From the NCBI RefSeq assembly GCF_000717025.1, contig NZ_JNXG01000017.1, positions 186,001-250,000 on the forward strand: a DNA stretch of 64,000 nt. Direction: 5' to 3'. The notes beneath the pieces were generated by a model. It made no database searches. It was not told the origin of the DNA and saw only the letters and a list, made by a program, of their open reading frames with translations. Positions 10,963 through 21,736 of the stretch are shown here, piece by piece. This DNA comes from Streptomyces atroolivaceus. GTDB taxonomy: Bacteria; Actinomycetota; Actinomycetes; Streptomycetales; Streptomycetaceae. The position numbers and the translations under genes were made by a program. Numbering within the stretch: position 1 is the stretch's first letter; the number at the start of each line of letters is the position of its first letter.

Positions 10963-12126
10963 TCAGTCCTGGACGAAGTCGGCGGCGGCGAGCAGGGCGG
11001 TGTCGGGGTTGTCGGAGAAGATCCCGTCGATGCCCGCCTCGAAGTACGCCCGGAGAGCGCCGAACACGTCTCCGTACGCGTTCGGGTCCGTGCCACGCCG
11101 GAAGTCCGCGGGCAGGAAGCTGTTCTCGTTGCGCAGCGTGTACGGGTGCAGGACCAGCCCTCGCGCGTGCGCGTCCGCGACCAGGGTGGTGGGGGTGGTC
11201 AGCCGCCCCGCGCCGTCCCTGGGGATGACCAGGTCCAGGGTGGGGCCGATGCCCTGGGCGAAGGACGCGATCCACTTCAGCCCGGCCGGCTTCACCAGAT
11301 CGGCGACGGTGCGGGGGTCGCCGGCCTCCACGAAGTCCCAGGGCCGTTCCTTCGGGCCGGACAGCAGGACGACTCGGGGCGTGGCGACGAGCTTCGACAG
11401 CCGCTGCACAGAGCTCGGCTCGAAGGACTGGAGGATCAGGGCGGAGTTCGCCCGGTGCCTGCCGTGGCGGCGCAGCAGCTTGGCGAGAGGCTCCTCCAGG
11501 CCGAGCCCGAGGCCCCGGAAGTAGGAGGGGTGCTTGGTCTCGGCGTAGAGCCAGACGGGCTTGCCGCGCCTGCGGCCCTCCTTGTCGGCCCAGCGCAGGA
11601 CCTCTTCGAAGGTGGGGATCTCCCAGCGCCCGTCGTACAGCGTGTTCTCCTGGCGGTTGCCGGGGATCCGCTCCTTCGCGCGGAGCGTCTTCAGCTCGGC
11701 GAGGGTGAAGTCCTCGGTGAACCAGCCGGTGAGCGACACCCCGTCGACCTGCTTGGTGGTCCTGCGGCTCGCGAACTCGGGGTGCTCGGCCACGTCCGTG
11801 GTGCCGGTGATGTCGTTCTCGTGGCGGCAGACCAGGTGACCGTCCCTGGTCGGTACGAGGTCCTGCTCGACGATGTGCGCGCCCATGTCCAGGGCCAGCT
11901 GGTAGGAGCCGAGGGTGTGCTCGGGGCGGTAGCCGCTGGCGCCCCTGTGGCCGATGACGGTGGGTACCGGCAGGTTCCGGTAGGAGCCGCCGCCCACGCC
12001 GCGTCCCTCCGGGGCGCCACGCCCGGCGGCGTGCGCCGCGCCGGTCGCTCCGACGGCCGAAGCCCCGAGGACGGCCGCCCCCAGGAAAGTCCGCCGGCCA
12101 GGGCCTGTCCGCGCGCGCTCTGTCAT
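10963..12126 (-). CDS. glycerophosphodiester phosphodiesterase, Tat-exported
   Basis: 387-aa secreted enzyme that splits glycerophosphodiesters to glycerol-3-phosphate and an alcohol, likely to gain phosphate or recycle lipid heads. The N-terminus carries a twin-arginine signal (GRRTFLGAAVLGASAVGATG, then AAHAA as probable cleavage site). The GDPD catalytic block is IGHRGASGYRPEHTLGSYQ (His-Arg and the metal-binding Glu), followed by GAHIVEQDLVPTRDGHLVCRHE, giving the second His region. The family's EXD is represented here by EQD. Length fits the large actinobacterial periplasmic class. AGGAG is 6 nt before the ATG at 12126. Phosphate control would be expected, but no clear PHO box was recognised. 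Confidence 0.93.
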   Translation of the reverse strand: MTERARTGPGRRTFLGAAVLGASAVGATGAAHAAGRGAPEGRGVGGGSYRNLPVPTVIGHRGASGYRPEHTLGSYQLALDMGAHIVEQDLVPTRDGHLVCRHENDITGTTDVAEHPEFASRRTTKQVDGVSLTGWFTEDFTLAELKTLRAKERIPGNRQENTLYDGRWEIPTFEEVLRWADKEGRRRGKPVWLYAETKHPSYFRGLGLGLEEPLAKLLRRHGRHRANSALILQSFEPSSVQRLSKLVATPRVVLLSGPKERPWDFVEAGDPRTVADLVKPAGLKWIASFAQGIGPTLDLVIPRDGAGRLTTPTTLVADAHARGLVLHPYTLRNENSFLPADFRRGTDPNAYGDVFGALRAYFEAGIDGIFSDNPDTALLAAADFVQD

Positions 12127-12358
12127 GAATGCTCCTCGCATGTGATGTCCGGCACCTTCGGGGCAGGCTTGATCGTAGGCAGCTACGCCATCGGTGGGGC
12201 AGCCCGTGGACGAACACGGCGGAAACACACATCAACACTGTGTATCCGCCGGGTGAACCCGATGTGCGGAGAGGCGGTACCCGCGAGTATCGTCCTCACC
12301 TGCACAGACCCTCGCGAATTCCCGCCCCGGCCGCCCGGCCACGACACCGGAGGATGCG

Positions 12359-13030
12359 TTGTCCCGACTCACGGTCATCAAGGCAGTGCTCGGACCGATC
12401 CTGCGCCTGCTCTTCCGGCCCCAGGTGGAAGGCGTCGAGAACATCCCGGGGAACGGTCCGGTGATCCTCGCGGGCAACCACCTGACGTTCATCGACTCGA
12501 TGATCATGCCGATCTGCTGTGACCGGCCGGTGTTCTACATCGGCAAGGACGAGTACGTCACCGGCAAGGGCCTCAAGGGCCGTCTGATGGCCTGGTTCTT
12601 CACCGGCTGCGGCATGATCCCGGTGGACAGGGACGGCGGCCGCGGTGGCGTCGCGGCGCTGATGACGGGCCGCCGGGTGCTGGAGGAGGGCCACGCCTTC
12701 GCCATCTACCCCGAGGGCACCCGCTCCCCCGACGGCCGGCTCTACCGGGGTCGTACGGGTATCGCGCGGCTGACCCTGATGACCGGTGCGCCGGTCGTGC
12801 CCTTCGCGATGATCGGCACGGACAAGCTGCAGCCGGGCGGCGCCGGTCTGCCCCGCCCGGGCAAGGTCACGGTCCGCTTCGGTGAGCCGATGGAGTTCTC
12901 GCGCTACGAGGGCATGGACCGCGACCGCTACGTCCTGCGGGCGGTGACGGACTCCGTCATGGCCGAGGTCATGCGGCTCTCGGGCCAGGAGTACGTCGAC
13001 ATGTACGCCACGAAGGCCAAGGCCGCCTGA
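12359..13030 (+). CDS. plsC: 1-acyl-sn-glycerol-3-phosphate acyltransferase
   Basis: 223-aa membrane-associated acyltransferase of phospholipid synthesis. It acylates lysophosphatidate to phosphatidate. The catalytic HX4D motif is NHLTFIDS (residues about 40-47) and the phosphate-binding block is YPEGTRSPDGRLYRG (near 120); GAPVVPFAMIGTDKL is the usual third block. It has no long transmembrane helix, as is normal in the actinobacterial short form. The start is a TTG at 12359 with a strong GGAGG 5 nt upstream. The C-terminus ends in a Lys/Ala tail. It is a single gene, divergent from the GDPD gene and convergent with the MFS gene, with hairpin repeats after the stop. Confidence 0.92.
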   Translation: MSRLTVIKAVLGPILRLLFRPQVEGVENIPGNGPVILAGNHLTFIDSMIMPICCDRPVFYIGKDEYVTGKGLKGRLMAWFFTGCGMIPVDRDGGRGGVAALMTGRRVLEEGHAFAIYPEGTRSPDGRLYRGRTGIARLTLMTGAPVVPFAMIGTDKLQPGGAGLPRPGKVTVRFGEPMEFSRYEGMDRDRYVLRAVTDSVMAEVMRLSGQEYVDMYATKAKAA

Positions 13031-13050
13031 GCCGGACGGGTGCTTCTTCC

Positions 13051-13126
13051 CGTACCGGGGCGGCTCCGCCCGTCCCGGTACCTCGGGGCGGCTCCGCCCG
13101 TCCCGTACCCGGGGCTGCTCCGCCCG
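13051..13126. repeat. three-copy hairpin repeat between plsC and the MFS gene
   Basis: Near-identical units ggggcggctccgcccgtccc begin at 13057 and 13085, with a degenerate third at 13111 (ggggctgctccgccc). Each unit can fold on itself (GGGCGG with CCGCCC). The array lies between convergent genes and probably acts as a terminator cluster. Confidence 0.65.
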
Positions 13127-13196
13127 GCACCCGCTCGGCGAAGGTCCGGGGCGCTGTCCGACGGGGTCACCCACTCGCCGCCCTCCGCCCGGTTGG

Positions 13197-14744
13197 TCAC
13201 TCGTCGGGGATGATGCCGTCCTCCAGCTTCTGGCCGCGCAGCAGGAACCACGCGGCGACGGCCGTCGCGAGCAGCACCACGGCGCCGACCGCCGCCGACA
13301 CCCTCAGCCCGTTGACGAAGGCCTCCTGAGCCGCGACCACGAGCTCCCCTCCCTGCTGTGCCGGTAGGTGCTCGGCCGTCTCCACGGCTCCGCCGAGCGA
13401 CTCGTGGGCCGCCGTCGCGGCAGCGGCCGGGATGCCCTCGGGGGTTCCGAAATCCTTGTAGACGCCCGTGACGATGGATCCGAGCAGGGCGATGCCGAGG
13501 GCGGCGCCCAGCTCGTACGCCGTCTCGGACACCGCTGACGCCGAGCCCGCCTGCTCCTTCGGGACGCTGGAGAGGATCACGTCGGAGGTGACGGTGAAGG
13601 CGAAGCCCGCACCCACGCCCACCACGAGGAGCAGGACACCGATCAGCGGGTAACCGGTCTCCTTGTGGATCACCGTGACCACGGCGAGCGACACGCCGAT
13701 GGCCCCGAGCCCGACGCCGACCACGGATCGTACGGAGTAGCGGCGGGCGACCCTTCCCGCCAGCAGCCCGGCGGTCACCGCGCCGACCGCCGCGGGCAGT
13801 TCGGCGAGCCCGGCCTCGAGCGGGCCCCGCCCCTGGACCAGCTGCAGGAACTGGGAGAGGAAGAAGACGATGCCGGAGAGGCCGAGGATGGTCAGCAGGT
13901 CGGCGAGGACCGCGCCGGAGAACCCCCGGTGGTGGAAGAGCCGCATGTCAAGCAGTGGAGCGGGGAGCTTGAGCTGACGGCGTACGAACCAGGCGAGGGC
14001 CAGCGCACCCCCGACGGCCACCAGGCCGGTCTGCCAGCTCGGGCCGTGCGAGGCGAGCTCCTTGATGGCGTACACGATGCCGACCATGCCGACCAGGGAG
14101 AGCCCCACGCTGAGCAGGTCCCACGGTCCCGGCGCCGGGTTCTTCGATTCGGGGATCATCTTGACGCCCACGGCGACGAGGACCGCCATCACGGGCAGGT
14201 TGATCAGGAAGACCGATCCCCACCAGAAGTGCTCCAGCAGGAGCCCTCCCACGACCGGTCCGACGGCGGCGCCCGCAGCGGCCATCGCACCCCAGATACC
14301 GACGGCGAGGCTGCGTTCGCGCGGGTCGTGGAAGAGATTGCGGATCAGGGCGAGCGTGGACGGCATCAGCGTGGCGCCCGCGACGCCGAGCAGCGCCCTG
14401 GCCAGGATCATCATCTCGGGGCTCGACGCGTAGGCGTTGAGCACGGAGACCGCGCCGAAGGCCGTGGCACCGGTCAGCAGCAGCTTCTTCCGGCCGACCC
14501 GGTCGCCGAGGCTGCCCATCGAGACCAGGAGTCCGGCGATCACGAAGGAGTAGACGTCCCCGATCCAGAGCAGCTGGGTACCGGTCGGTTCCAGGTCCTC
14601 GCTGAGGAACGGGGTGGCGAGTCCGAGGACGGTCGCGTCGACGGCGACCAGCAGCACGGCCAGGACGAGGACCGTGAGGGCGATCCACCGGCCCGGATGG
14701 TGCGGATCGCCGGTGACTCCGGCCTTCGAGAAGGTGCTGCTCAT
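13197..14744 (-). CDS. MFS drug exporter, DHA2 (EmrB/QacA) type, 14 helices
   Basis: 515-aa proton-driven efflux pump. The N-terminal half has VAVDATVLGLATPFLSEDL (motif D1 with Asp), LVSMGSLGDRVGRKKLLLTG (motif A between helices 2 and 3) and ALLGVAGATLMPSTLALIRN (motif C/B region). About 14 hydrophobic segments match the DHA2 class, which exports dyes, antiseptics and antibiotics. The ATG at 14744 overlaps the stop of the TetR gene by 4 bp (14741-14744), so pump and repressor are translated together; a TetR-controlled pump induced by its own substrate is the usual reading. The pump substrate is unknown. Confidence 0.93.
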   Translation of the reverse strand: MSSTFSKAGVTGDPHHPGRWIALTVLVLAVLLVAVDATVLGLATPFLSEDLEPTGTQLLWIGDVYSFVIAGLLVSMGSLGDRVGRKKLLLTGATAFGAVSVLNAYASSPEMMILARALLGVAGATLMPSTLALIRNLFHDPRERSLAVGIWGAMAAAGAAVGPVVGGLLLEHFWWGSVFLINLPVMAVLVAVGVKMIPESKNPAPGPWDLLSVGLSLVGMVGIVYAIKELASHGPSWQTGLVAVGGALALAWFVRRQLKLPAPLLDMRLFHHRGFSGAVLADLLTILGLSGIVFFLSQFLQLVQGRGPLEAGLAELPAAVGAVTAGLLAGRVARRYSVRSVVGVGLGAIGVSLAVVTVIHKETGYPLIGVLLLVVGVGAGFAFTVTSDVILSSVPKEQAGSASAVSETAYELGAALGIALLGSIVTGVYKDFGTPEGIPAAAATAAHESLGGAVETAEHLPAQQGGELVVAAQEAFVNGLRVSAAVGAVVLLATAVAAWFLLRGQKLEDGIIPDE

Positions 14745-15292
14745 TTCTCCACGCTCCGGCGTGCTCCGCCCAGGAGCAACTCGACGATCATGTGGGGGAA
14801 GTCCTGCGCGGCGACCCGGCCGGCCTGCACCGACCACGCGCAGCTCCCGATCAGGCCGTACAGGGCCTCGGTCAGCCAGGCCGGGGTGAGGTCGATCCTG
14901 AATTCGCCGCGCTCCTGGCCACGCCGGAAGAAGGCGGCGACCCGGGCGTCGAGACGGCTCCAGCCCTCGTCGACGTCATCGCCCTCGAAGAGCTGGTTCT
15001 CGGTGACGAGGAAGGACAACAGCCCCGCGCTGGGCTGAACGGCTGTGATGAGGCGCCGCAGCCCGTCCTCCGCACTGCCCTCGTCGAGGCCGGCTGCGTC
15101 CAGAGCGGCTTCGAACTCCTGGATGCCCAGGCTCTCCAGCGCTCCGACCAGGGCGTCCCGCCCGGCGAAGTGCCGGTGCAGGGTGGCACGGCCGATCCCC
15201 GCGGCGCGGGCGACCTCGTCCATGGTCGCGGTGGATTTCCGGGTCAGCAGCGCGGCGGCGCTCCGCAGCACCTGCTCATGATCGAAAGGCAT
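14741..15292 (-). CDS. TetR-family repressor of the adjacent exporter
   Basis: 183 aa. N-terminal helix-turn-helix: residues 8-50, with TMDEVARAAGIGRATLHRHF as the recognition region. The C-terminal part is a helical ligand and dimer domain of the kind found with efflux pumps (AVQPSAGLLSFLVTENQLFE). The start at 15292 (MPFDHEQVL) is chosen because it aligns the HTH at the normal distance from the N-terminus; an in-frame extension upstream crosses the likely operator. It is the first gene of the TetR-MFS unit. A dyad at 15310-15331 directly upstream is a probable autoregulatory operator. Confidence 0.9.
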   Translation of the reverse strand: MPFDHEQVLRSAAALLTRKSTATMDEVARAAGIGRATLHRHFAGRDALVGALESLGIQEFEAALDAAGLDEGSAEDGLRRLITAVQPSAGLLSFLVTENQLFEGDDVDEGWSRLDARVAAFFRRGQERGEFRIDLTPAWLTEALYGLIGSCAWSVQAGRVAAQDFPHMIVELLLGGARRSVEK

Positions 15293-15309
15293 GAGACGAC
15301 AGTAGCCCA

Positions 15310-15331
15310 GATGAGACAAGAACGTCTCGTC
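15310..15331. promoter_or_regulatory. candidate TetR operator GATGAGAC-N6-GTCTCGTC
   Basis: Imperfect dyad with 7 of 8 arm positions matching, 18 bp upstream of the TetR start and 215 bp before the divergent esterase gene. Size, symmetry and position fit autorepression of the TetR-MFS operon. Confidence 0.6.
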
Positions 15332-15545
15332 GAGAGTCGCCGATTGATCATCATCCAGGCGGAACACTCCGGCGACCGGTCTCGGCGGGACAACACACAA
15401 CACATTCTGTCACTGTGTGTAATCGATCCAGCTCGCCGGGTAACGATGAGGCGTCCTGTCCGGCTGTCGGCGCGGGACGCCCGACGGGGTGGTGGGCCGG
15501 CCCCCCGCGGGTCGGTCCCGTGACCGACCGGCCCCGAGGAGACAC

Positions 15546-17091
15546 ATGTCCGAGCAGAGCACGGTCGAGGTCGAAACGGCTTACGGCTCGGTGTCGGGGA
15601 AGCTGGAGGGCGGCATCGCCCGCTTCCTCGGAATGCCCTACGGCCGTGCACCGATCGGTGAGCTGCGTTTCGCCGCTCCCGCACCGCTCCAGCCCTGGCA
15701 GGGCGTGCGGACGGCTCATGCCTTCGGGCCCACGCCCCCCAAGCCCCCGCTGGGTGGCAAGCTCGGTGAGATCATGGCCGACCCGGCCATCGCGGGAGAC
15801 GAGTGGCTGAACCTCAACGTGTGGACGCCCGACACCGAGGCGGCCCTGCCCGTACTGGTGTGGATCCATGGCGGCGGATTCACCACCGGTTCGTCCGCCG
15901 TCCCCGCCTACGACGGTGCGACCTTCGCCCGTGACGGCGTGGTGTGCGTCTCCGTCAACTACCGCCTGGGGGTGGACGGTTTCGGCTATCTCCCTGATGC
16001 CCCGGCCCCGGCCAACCGTGGTCTGCTCGACCAGATCGCCGCGCTCACGTGGGTCCGCGAGAACATCGGCATTCGGAGGGGACCCGGGCAACATCACCCT
16101 GTGCGGGGAGTCGGCCGGCGCCATGAGCGTGCTCGCCCTGCTCTCGCGCGACGACGGCCTCTTCCACAAGGCGATCGTCCAGAGCGGCAACGCCCACATC
16201 GGCCAGACGCCCGAGGACGCCGCGCTGGTGATCGGCGCGGTGGCGGAGCGCCTGGGTGTCGAGCCCACCGCTGCCGCGCTGGCGGGGGTGGACATCGACG
16301 ACCTGACCGAAGCACAGAACGAGGTCTCCAAGGAGGTCAGCCAGAGCGCGGACGCGGTCGCCTACGGGGCGAGCACCATCGCCTCCTGCGGCCTGGCGTT
16401 CCTGCCTGTGGTCGACGGCGACGTGCTCCCCCGCCTGCCCGCGGCCGCGATCGCGGACGGCGCGGGTGGTCAGGTGCCGCTGTTGATGGGCACGACCACC
16501 GAGGAGTTCCGTCTCTTCATCGTGACCAGCGCACTGGTGTCCGTGCTCCTGCCGGGCCCGTTCAAAACCCGGGTGAAGGCCTACGGGGCGCCGGCCGGCG
16601 CCTACGACGAATACGCGAAGAACGACACCGCCGCCTATCCGCGCAACAAGCCCTCCGGCATCGCCGCCGCGGTGCTGACCGACCGGATGTTCCGCATCCC
16701 GACCTGTCGTGTCGCCGAGGCCCGGGGCGAGAACGACGGGGCACCGACCTACCTGTACGAGTTCGGGTGGCGCTCCCCGGTCGTCCCCAACAACGTCCAG
16801 GTCAAGCTCGGCGCCTGCCACAGCCTCGACCTGCCCTTCGCCTGGGACACCCTGTCCCTGCCGGCCAACCAGAAGTTCACCGGAACCGAGCCGCCCCAGA
16901 GCCTCGCGGACGCCCTGCACAGCACCTGGGTCGACTTCGCCAGGACCGGACAGGCGTCGTGGAAGGAGTACGACGCGCAGGAGCGCCCCGTCATGACGTT
17001 CCGCTACAACAACACCGCGTCCGACCAGGTCGTCAACGATCCCCGCAGGACCGAGCGCGAGCTGTGGGACGGCCTTCTGGACACCGTCTGA
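15546..17091 (+). pseudogene. type B carboxylesterase, interrupted by a one-base frameshift near 16072
   Basis: Would code a serine esterase of about 515 aa. The first part (ATG 15546, GAGGAG upstream) reads EGGIARFLGMPYGRAPIGELRF, VLVWIHGGGFTTGSS and VSVNYRLGVDGFGYL up to TWVRENIGI. At 16072 the family's AFGGDPGN continues only in the next frame: FGGDPGNITLCGESAGAMSV, with the catalytic Ser in GESAG, and then to TGA at 17091. Both parts are full-quality family sequence, so this looks like one missing base (probably a G after ggc) and not an old pseudogene. It may be a recent mutation or a sequencing error. If it is a mutation, the product stops being an esterase, because Ser, Glu and His are all downstream. 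The last residues run to WDGLLDTV. Confidence 0.85.
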
Positions 17092-17190
17092 CGGCTCCCG
17101 GGGCGCCTGATGCCCGAGTGATTCCCGGGGCCGTCCCGGCGCCCGGGGAAATCCATGGGTGCCGGCCGGTCCAAGGGGCACCATGGCGGC

Positions 17191-17715
17191 ATGAAGCCGC
17201 TGCTGCTGATCGACATCGACGGTCCGCTCAACCCGTACGCGGCGCTGGCCCGCCCCACCCCGCCGGAGGGCTATCTGGTGCACCGGATGCGGCCGACGGG
17301 GTGGAAGGAGGGGACACCGCTGCCCGTTCTCCTCAGCCCCGGACACGGCGCGGAACTGCTGGCTCTCGCCGGCCGGTACGAGCTGGTCTGGGCGACCACC
17401 TGGAAGGACGAGGCCAACGAGTGGATCGGCCCGCGTCTCGGGCTGCCGCCGTTGCCGTACATCGACTGGCCCGCCATGCACGCGGCCACCGTGGACGGGA
17501 CGTACTGGAAGACGCGTTACGTCGTCGACTACGCGGACGGGAGGCCTTTCGCCTGGGTCGACGACGAGATCTCCGAGGCCGACACCGCCTGGGTCTCCGG
17601 GCATCACCCGGGGCGGGCCCTGCTGCGCCGGGTCGACCCCTGGGTGGGGCTGGTGCGGGCGGACTTCGATGTGCTGGCCGCCTGGGCGTGGACCGCGAGC
17701 CCCGGCGAGGCGTGA
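17191..17715 (+). CDS. HAD-like hydrolase domain protein
   Basis: 174 aa. The N-terminus MKPLLLIDIDGPLNPYAAL carries the HAD motif I (DxDG), the nucleophile Asp being the first D. YELVWATTWKDEANEWIGP supplies the motif II Thr, and RPFAWVDDEISEADTAW resembles motif IV (acidic DDE). The protein has no cap domain of normal size, so it may act on a large substrate. The start at 17191 puts motif I near the N-terminus, as in the family. The 3' end of the gene runs into a 24-bp tandem repeat. The physiological substrate is unknown. Neighbours (esterase, aldo/keto reductase) give no clue. Confidence 0.8.
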   Translation: MKPLLLIDIDGPLNPYAALARPTPPEGYLVHRMRPTGWKEGTPLPVLLSPGHGAELLALAGRYELVWATTWKDEANEWIGPRLGLPPLPYIDWPAMHAATVDGTYWKTRYVVDYADGRPFAWVDDEISEADTAWVSGHHPGRALLRRVDPWVGLVRADFDVLAAWAWTASPGEA

Positions 17716-17790
17716 GCCGGGCGTCCCGGCGAGGCGTGAGCCGGGCGTCCCGGCGAGGCGTGGACCGCGAGCCCCGGCGAGGCGAGAGCC
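17677..17790. repeat. 24-bp tandem repeat at the 3' end of the HAD gene
   Basis: Units of the type cccggcgaggcgtgagccgg (24 bp in all) at 17701-17724 and 17725-17748 are identical. 17749-17772 and 17773-17790 are variant units, and 17677-17700 matches the third. The array covers the last 13 codons of the HAD gene and the gap before the aldo/keto reductase gene. Confidence 0.75.
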
Positions 17791-17817
17791 CGCGCCGGGG
17801 CCCACCTGGCCGGCCGC

Positions 17818-18789
17818 TCAGCTCCAGGGCAGCGAGGCGCGGTGCCGCCAGTACGCCTCCGGCTCCTCCACCAGGGCGGACAGCCGGTCCAGCCGGTCCG
17901 GGTCCAGGTCGAGCAGAGGCGCGTGCAGATTGGCCGCCAGCTGGGTGACGGTGACCGCGCCGGACAGGACGACCCCGGCCCACGGCTGACGGAGCACGAG
18001 CGCCAGGGCGACGGCGTCCGCGTCCAGTCCGGCTTCGGCACCGATCTCCCGGACGACGGCGGGCGCCTCGGTCCCGGCGAGCCGGCCGTTGGCCATGGCC
18101 TCCTTGACGATCACGGTGAGCCCTGCGTCGTGCGCCTCGGCGAGCGCCGTTCCGGCGGAGGTCTCCAGGGCGTTGTAGGTGGCCTGGACGGTACGGAAGA
18201 GGGGTTCGCCGTCCACCGTCACGGCCAGGGCGGCCCGGATGGCGTCGGCCTGGCCGGGACCGCTCGCGGAGAAGCCGAGCGTGGTACCTCCGGAGGCCAG
18301 TTCGGCGAGACGCGCGTGCAGGCCCTTGTCGCTCAGCACCGGACTGTCGGCGGTGACCGAGTGGATCTGGTAGAGATCGAGCCGGTCGCCCAGCAGCGCC
18401 GTCGTTTCGGCGTACTGCCGTTCGAAGGTGGCCGGTCCGTGGTCCTTCACCTCGTGCGTTTCGGCGTCGACCCGCCAGTCGGCGGTGTAGGTGTAGCCCC
18501 ACTTGCTGCCGATGACCACGTCCGTCACGTCGGGGCGGGCGGTCAGCCACTCGGCGAGGAACTCCTCGGCGCGGCCGTAGGAACGGGCGGCGTCGAAATA
18601 GCGGACGCCCTGGGCGTAGGCCGCGTCCAGGAGCTCGTGGGTGCGGGCACGCAGCGCCTCCACACCGCGGTCGCCGGGCAGATCGCGGTCACGGTGCGGG
18701 GTGATGTAGCCGGGCCTGCCGACGGCGGCCAGGCCGAGCCCGATGTGGGAGGTCGGGGTGGTCGCTCGGTTCAGGCGGGCGAAGGGCAT
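17818..18789 (-). CDS. aldo/keto reductase
   Basis: 323-aa TIM-barrel NADPH-dependent oxidoreductase. The family tetrad is visible: Asp and Tyr in GVRYFDAARSYGRAEEFLAE, Lys in VVIGSKWGYTYTADW, and a His in LDLYQIHSVTADSPV. The C-terminal region (LALVLRQPWAGVVLSGAVTV) is the cofactor-binding end. Length is normal for the aldo/keto reductase superfamily. The physiological carbonyl substrate cannot be inferred. Monocistronic: it ends at the 24-bp repeat and starts 63 bp from the argH stop. Confidence 0.9.
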   Translation of the reverse strand: MPFARLNRATTPTSHIGLGLAAVGRPGYITPHRDRDLPGDRGVEALRARTHELLDAAYAQGVRYFDAARSYGRAEEFLAEWLTARPDVTDVVIGSKWGYTYTADWRVDAETHEVKDHGPATFERQYAETTALLGDRLDLYQIHSVTADSPVLSDKGLHARLAELASGGTTLGFSASGPGQADAIRAALAVTVDGEPLFRTVQATYNALETSAGTALAEAHDAGLTVIVKEAMANGRLAGTEAPAVVREIGAEAGLDADAVALALVLRQPWAGVVLSGAVTVTQLAANLHAPLLDLDPDRLDRLSALVEEPEAYWRHRASLPWS

Positions 18790-18852
18790 CGCGGGCTCCT
18801 CAGGGTCGGTTCCGAACGCCTTCCCGTCAACGTAGCCCGCGATGCCTGCGAA

Positions 18853-20370
<1,518 letters not shown>

Positions 20371-20468
20371 TCAAAGCCGCTGGTCAGGGCGGAGAAAACC
20401 CCTACCCTCGCGTGGAAGCCGCCTCTACGATCGGCATCCACACACACGCCGTTCCAGGGGGGGGCCTG

Positions 20469-21695
20469 ATGAGCGACGGACACGGGCCGGCCGAACGGCT
20501 CGCTCTCGGGGTCCCGCTGGGCAAGGCGCTGGACACGACTTCTCCGGCGGCCTGGGTCGCACTGGACACCGGGGTACGCATTCTGGCCTCGCGCGCCGCG
20601 AACCGGCTGCCGACACGTCACGAACTGCGCGGACTGCCGGCCGGTCCGCCCTCCCCCGCCGCCGAGTCCCGGATCGCGCTGGCCCTCTGCCACCCCAACG
20701 GCAGGGTGCGGGAGGCGGCCCTGGAACGGGTGGCCGGAGCACGAGGGCTCCGGCCCCTGCTGGTGGTGCGCTGCGCCGACTGGGCGGCACCGGTACGAGC
20801 CCGGGCCCGTGCCGTGCTCGCGGACACCGCCGGGCCTTGGCTCCCCGCGCTCGCCCCTCTCGTCCTGCTCCTGTCCCTCCGTGACCGGGGCGGCTTCACC
20901 CTGCGTCTGATGGAGGACGTGCTGCGCGACGGTCCTGGCACGGACGCCGAGGCGCTGCTCACCGACGAGGACCGTGCGGTACGACGGCTCGCCTACCGCA
21001 TCGCGGTCGACCGGCACCTCCTGACCCCGGCGGAGCTCGCCCGCACCGCGGCCACCGCCGGAGACGACGTACGCATCCAGGTCCTCTGCGCCGAGGCCGC
21101 ACTCGCCGGGGCCGGCGAGGACGACTACGACAGCGTGTTGGCGCTCCTCCTGGCCGCCCGGTCACCACAGGTACGGTCCGCCGGCGTGACCGGGCTCCGC
21201 CGGGCCGGACGGTACGGGGAGGCGGCTGCCTTCCTCGCCGACCGGTCGGGCCTCGTGCGGGCCTGCGCCCGCTATGTGCTGCGGCAGGGCGGCACCGACC
21301 CGCTCCCCCTGTACCGGTCGATGTGCGCCGATCCCGCCCGGCACCCGGCCGCGGCGGCAGGGCTCGGCGAGTGCGGTTCCCGGGAGGACATCGAGACGCT
21401 GTGGCCCCTGTCGGCCCACCGGCTGCCCGCCGTGCGCGCACACGCGGTGCCGGCGTTGTGCGCACTCGACGCCGTGCGGCCGGACCGTATGTGTCCGCTG
21501 CTCGACGACCCGGCGCCGGCCGTGGTCCGCGCTGCCGCCCGCGCCCTGCGGCCGTACGCCGTCGAGCTGCACCAGGACTGGCTGCGTGCACGAGTCGCAC
21601 CGGACCGGCCGCGCCACACCCGGATGGCGGCACAACGGCTCCTCGATGCGCAGGAGCGTGCCTACGCGCGAGGGAGCGGGTATCCCAGGCTGTGA
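20469..21695 (+). CDS. HEAT/armadillo-like repeat protein, unknown function
   Basis: 408 aa of repeated alpha-hairpins of about 30 residues, for example GRVREAALERVAGARGLRPL, DRAVRRLAYRIAVDRHLL, VRSAGVTGLRRAGRYGEAA and VVRAAARALRPYAVELHQ. Regular Leu/Ala and Arg spacing points to a helical solenoid that binds protein or nucleic acid. No catalytic motif or export signal is seen. The ATG at 20469 follows a G-rich tract that serves as ribosome binding site. It is divergent from argH and shares its upstream region, so the ARG box could affect it. It is followed closely (42 bp) by the PPOX gene. Confidence 0.75.
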   Translation: MSDGHGPAERLALGVPLGKALDTTSPAAWVALDTGVRILASRAANRLPTRHELRGLPAGPPSPAAESRIALALCHPNGRVREAALERVAGARGLRPLLVVRCADWAAPVRARARAVLADTAGPWLPALAPLVLLLSLRDRGGFTLRLMEDVLRDGPGTDAEALLTDEDRAVRRLAYRIAVDRHLLTPAELARTAATAGDDVRIQVLCAEAALAGAGEDDYDSVLALLLAARSPQVRSAGVTGLRRAGRYGEAAAFLADRSGLVRACARYVLRQGGTDPLPLYRSMCADPARHPAAAAGLGECGSREDIETLWPLSAHRLPAVRAHAVPALCALDAVRPDRMCPLLDDPAPAVVRAAARALRPYAVELHQDWLRARVAPDRPRHTRMAAQRLLDAQERAYARGSGYPRL

Positions 21696-21722
21696 AATAC
21701 CCGGTCGCAGCCAGCCGCTCGC

Positions 21723-21735
21723 ACGACAATGTCGT
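21723..21735. promoter_or_regulatory. perfect palindrome ACGACA-A-TGTCGT at the start of the PPOX gene
   Basis: 13-bp perfect inverted repeat that ends 1 bp before the ATG at 21737. GACAAT within it could be a -10 box for a leaderless transcript, so a protein bound here would block initiation. Confidence 0.45.
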
Positions 21736-21736
21736 C

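Noticed and set aside
13051..13126. Possible CRISPR-like repeat
   Set aside because: Only three short self-complementary copies with no unique spacers; terminator hairpins explain it.
17677..17790. 24-bp tandem repeat as a possible att site or mobile-element end
   Set aside because: No integrase, tRNA or inverted ends nearby; it is a local tandem expansion.
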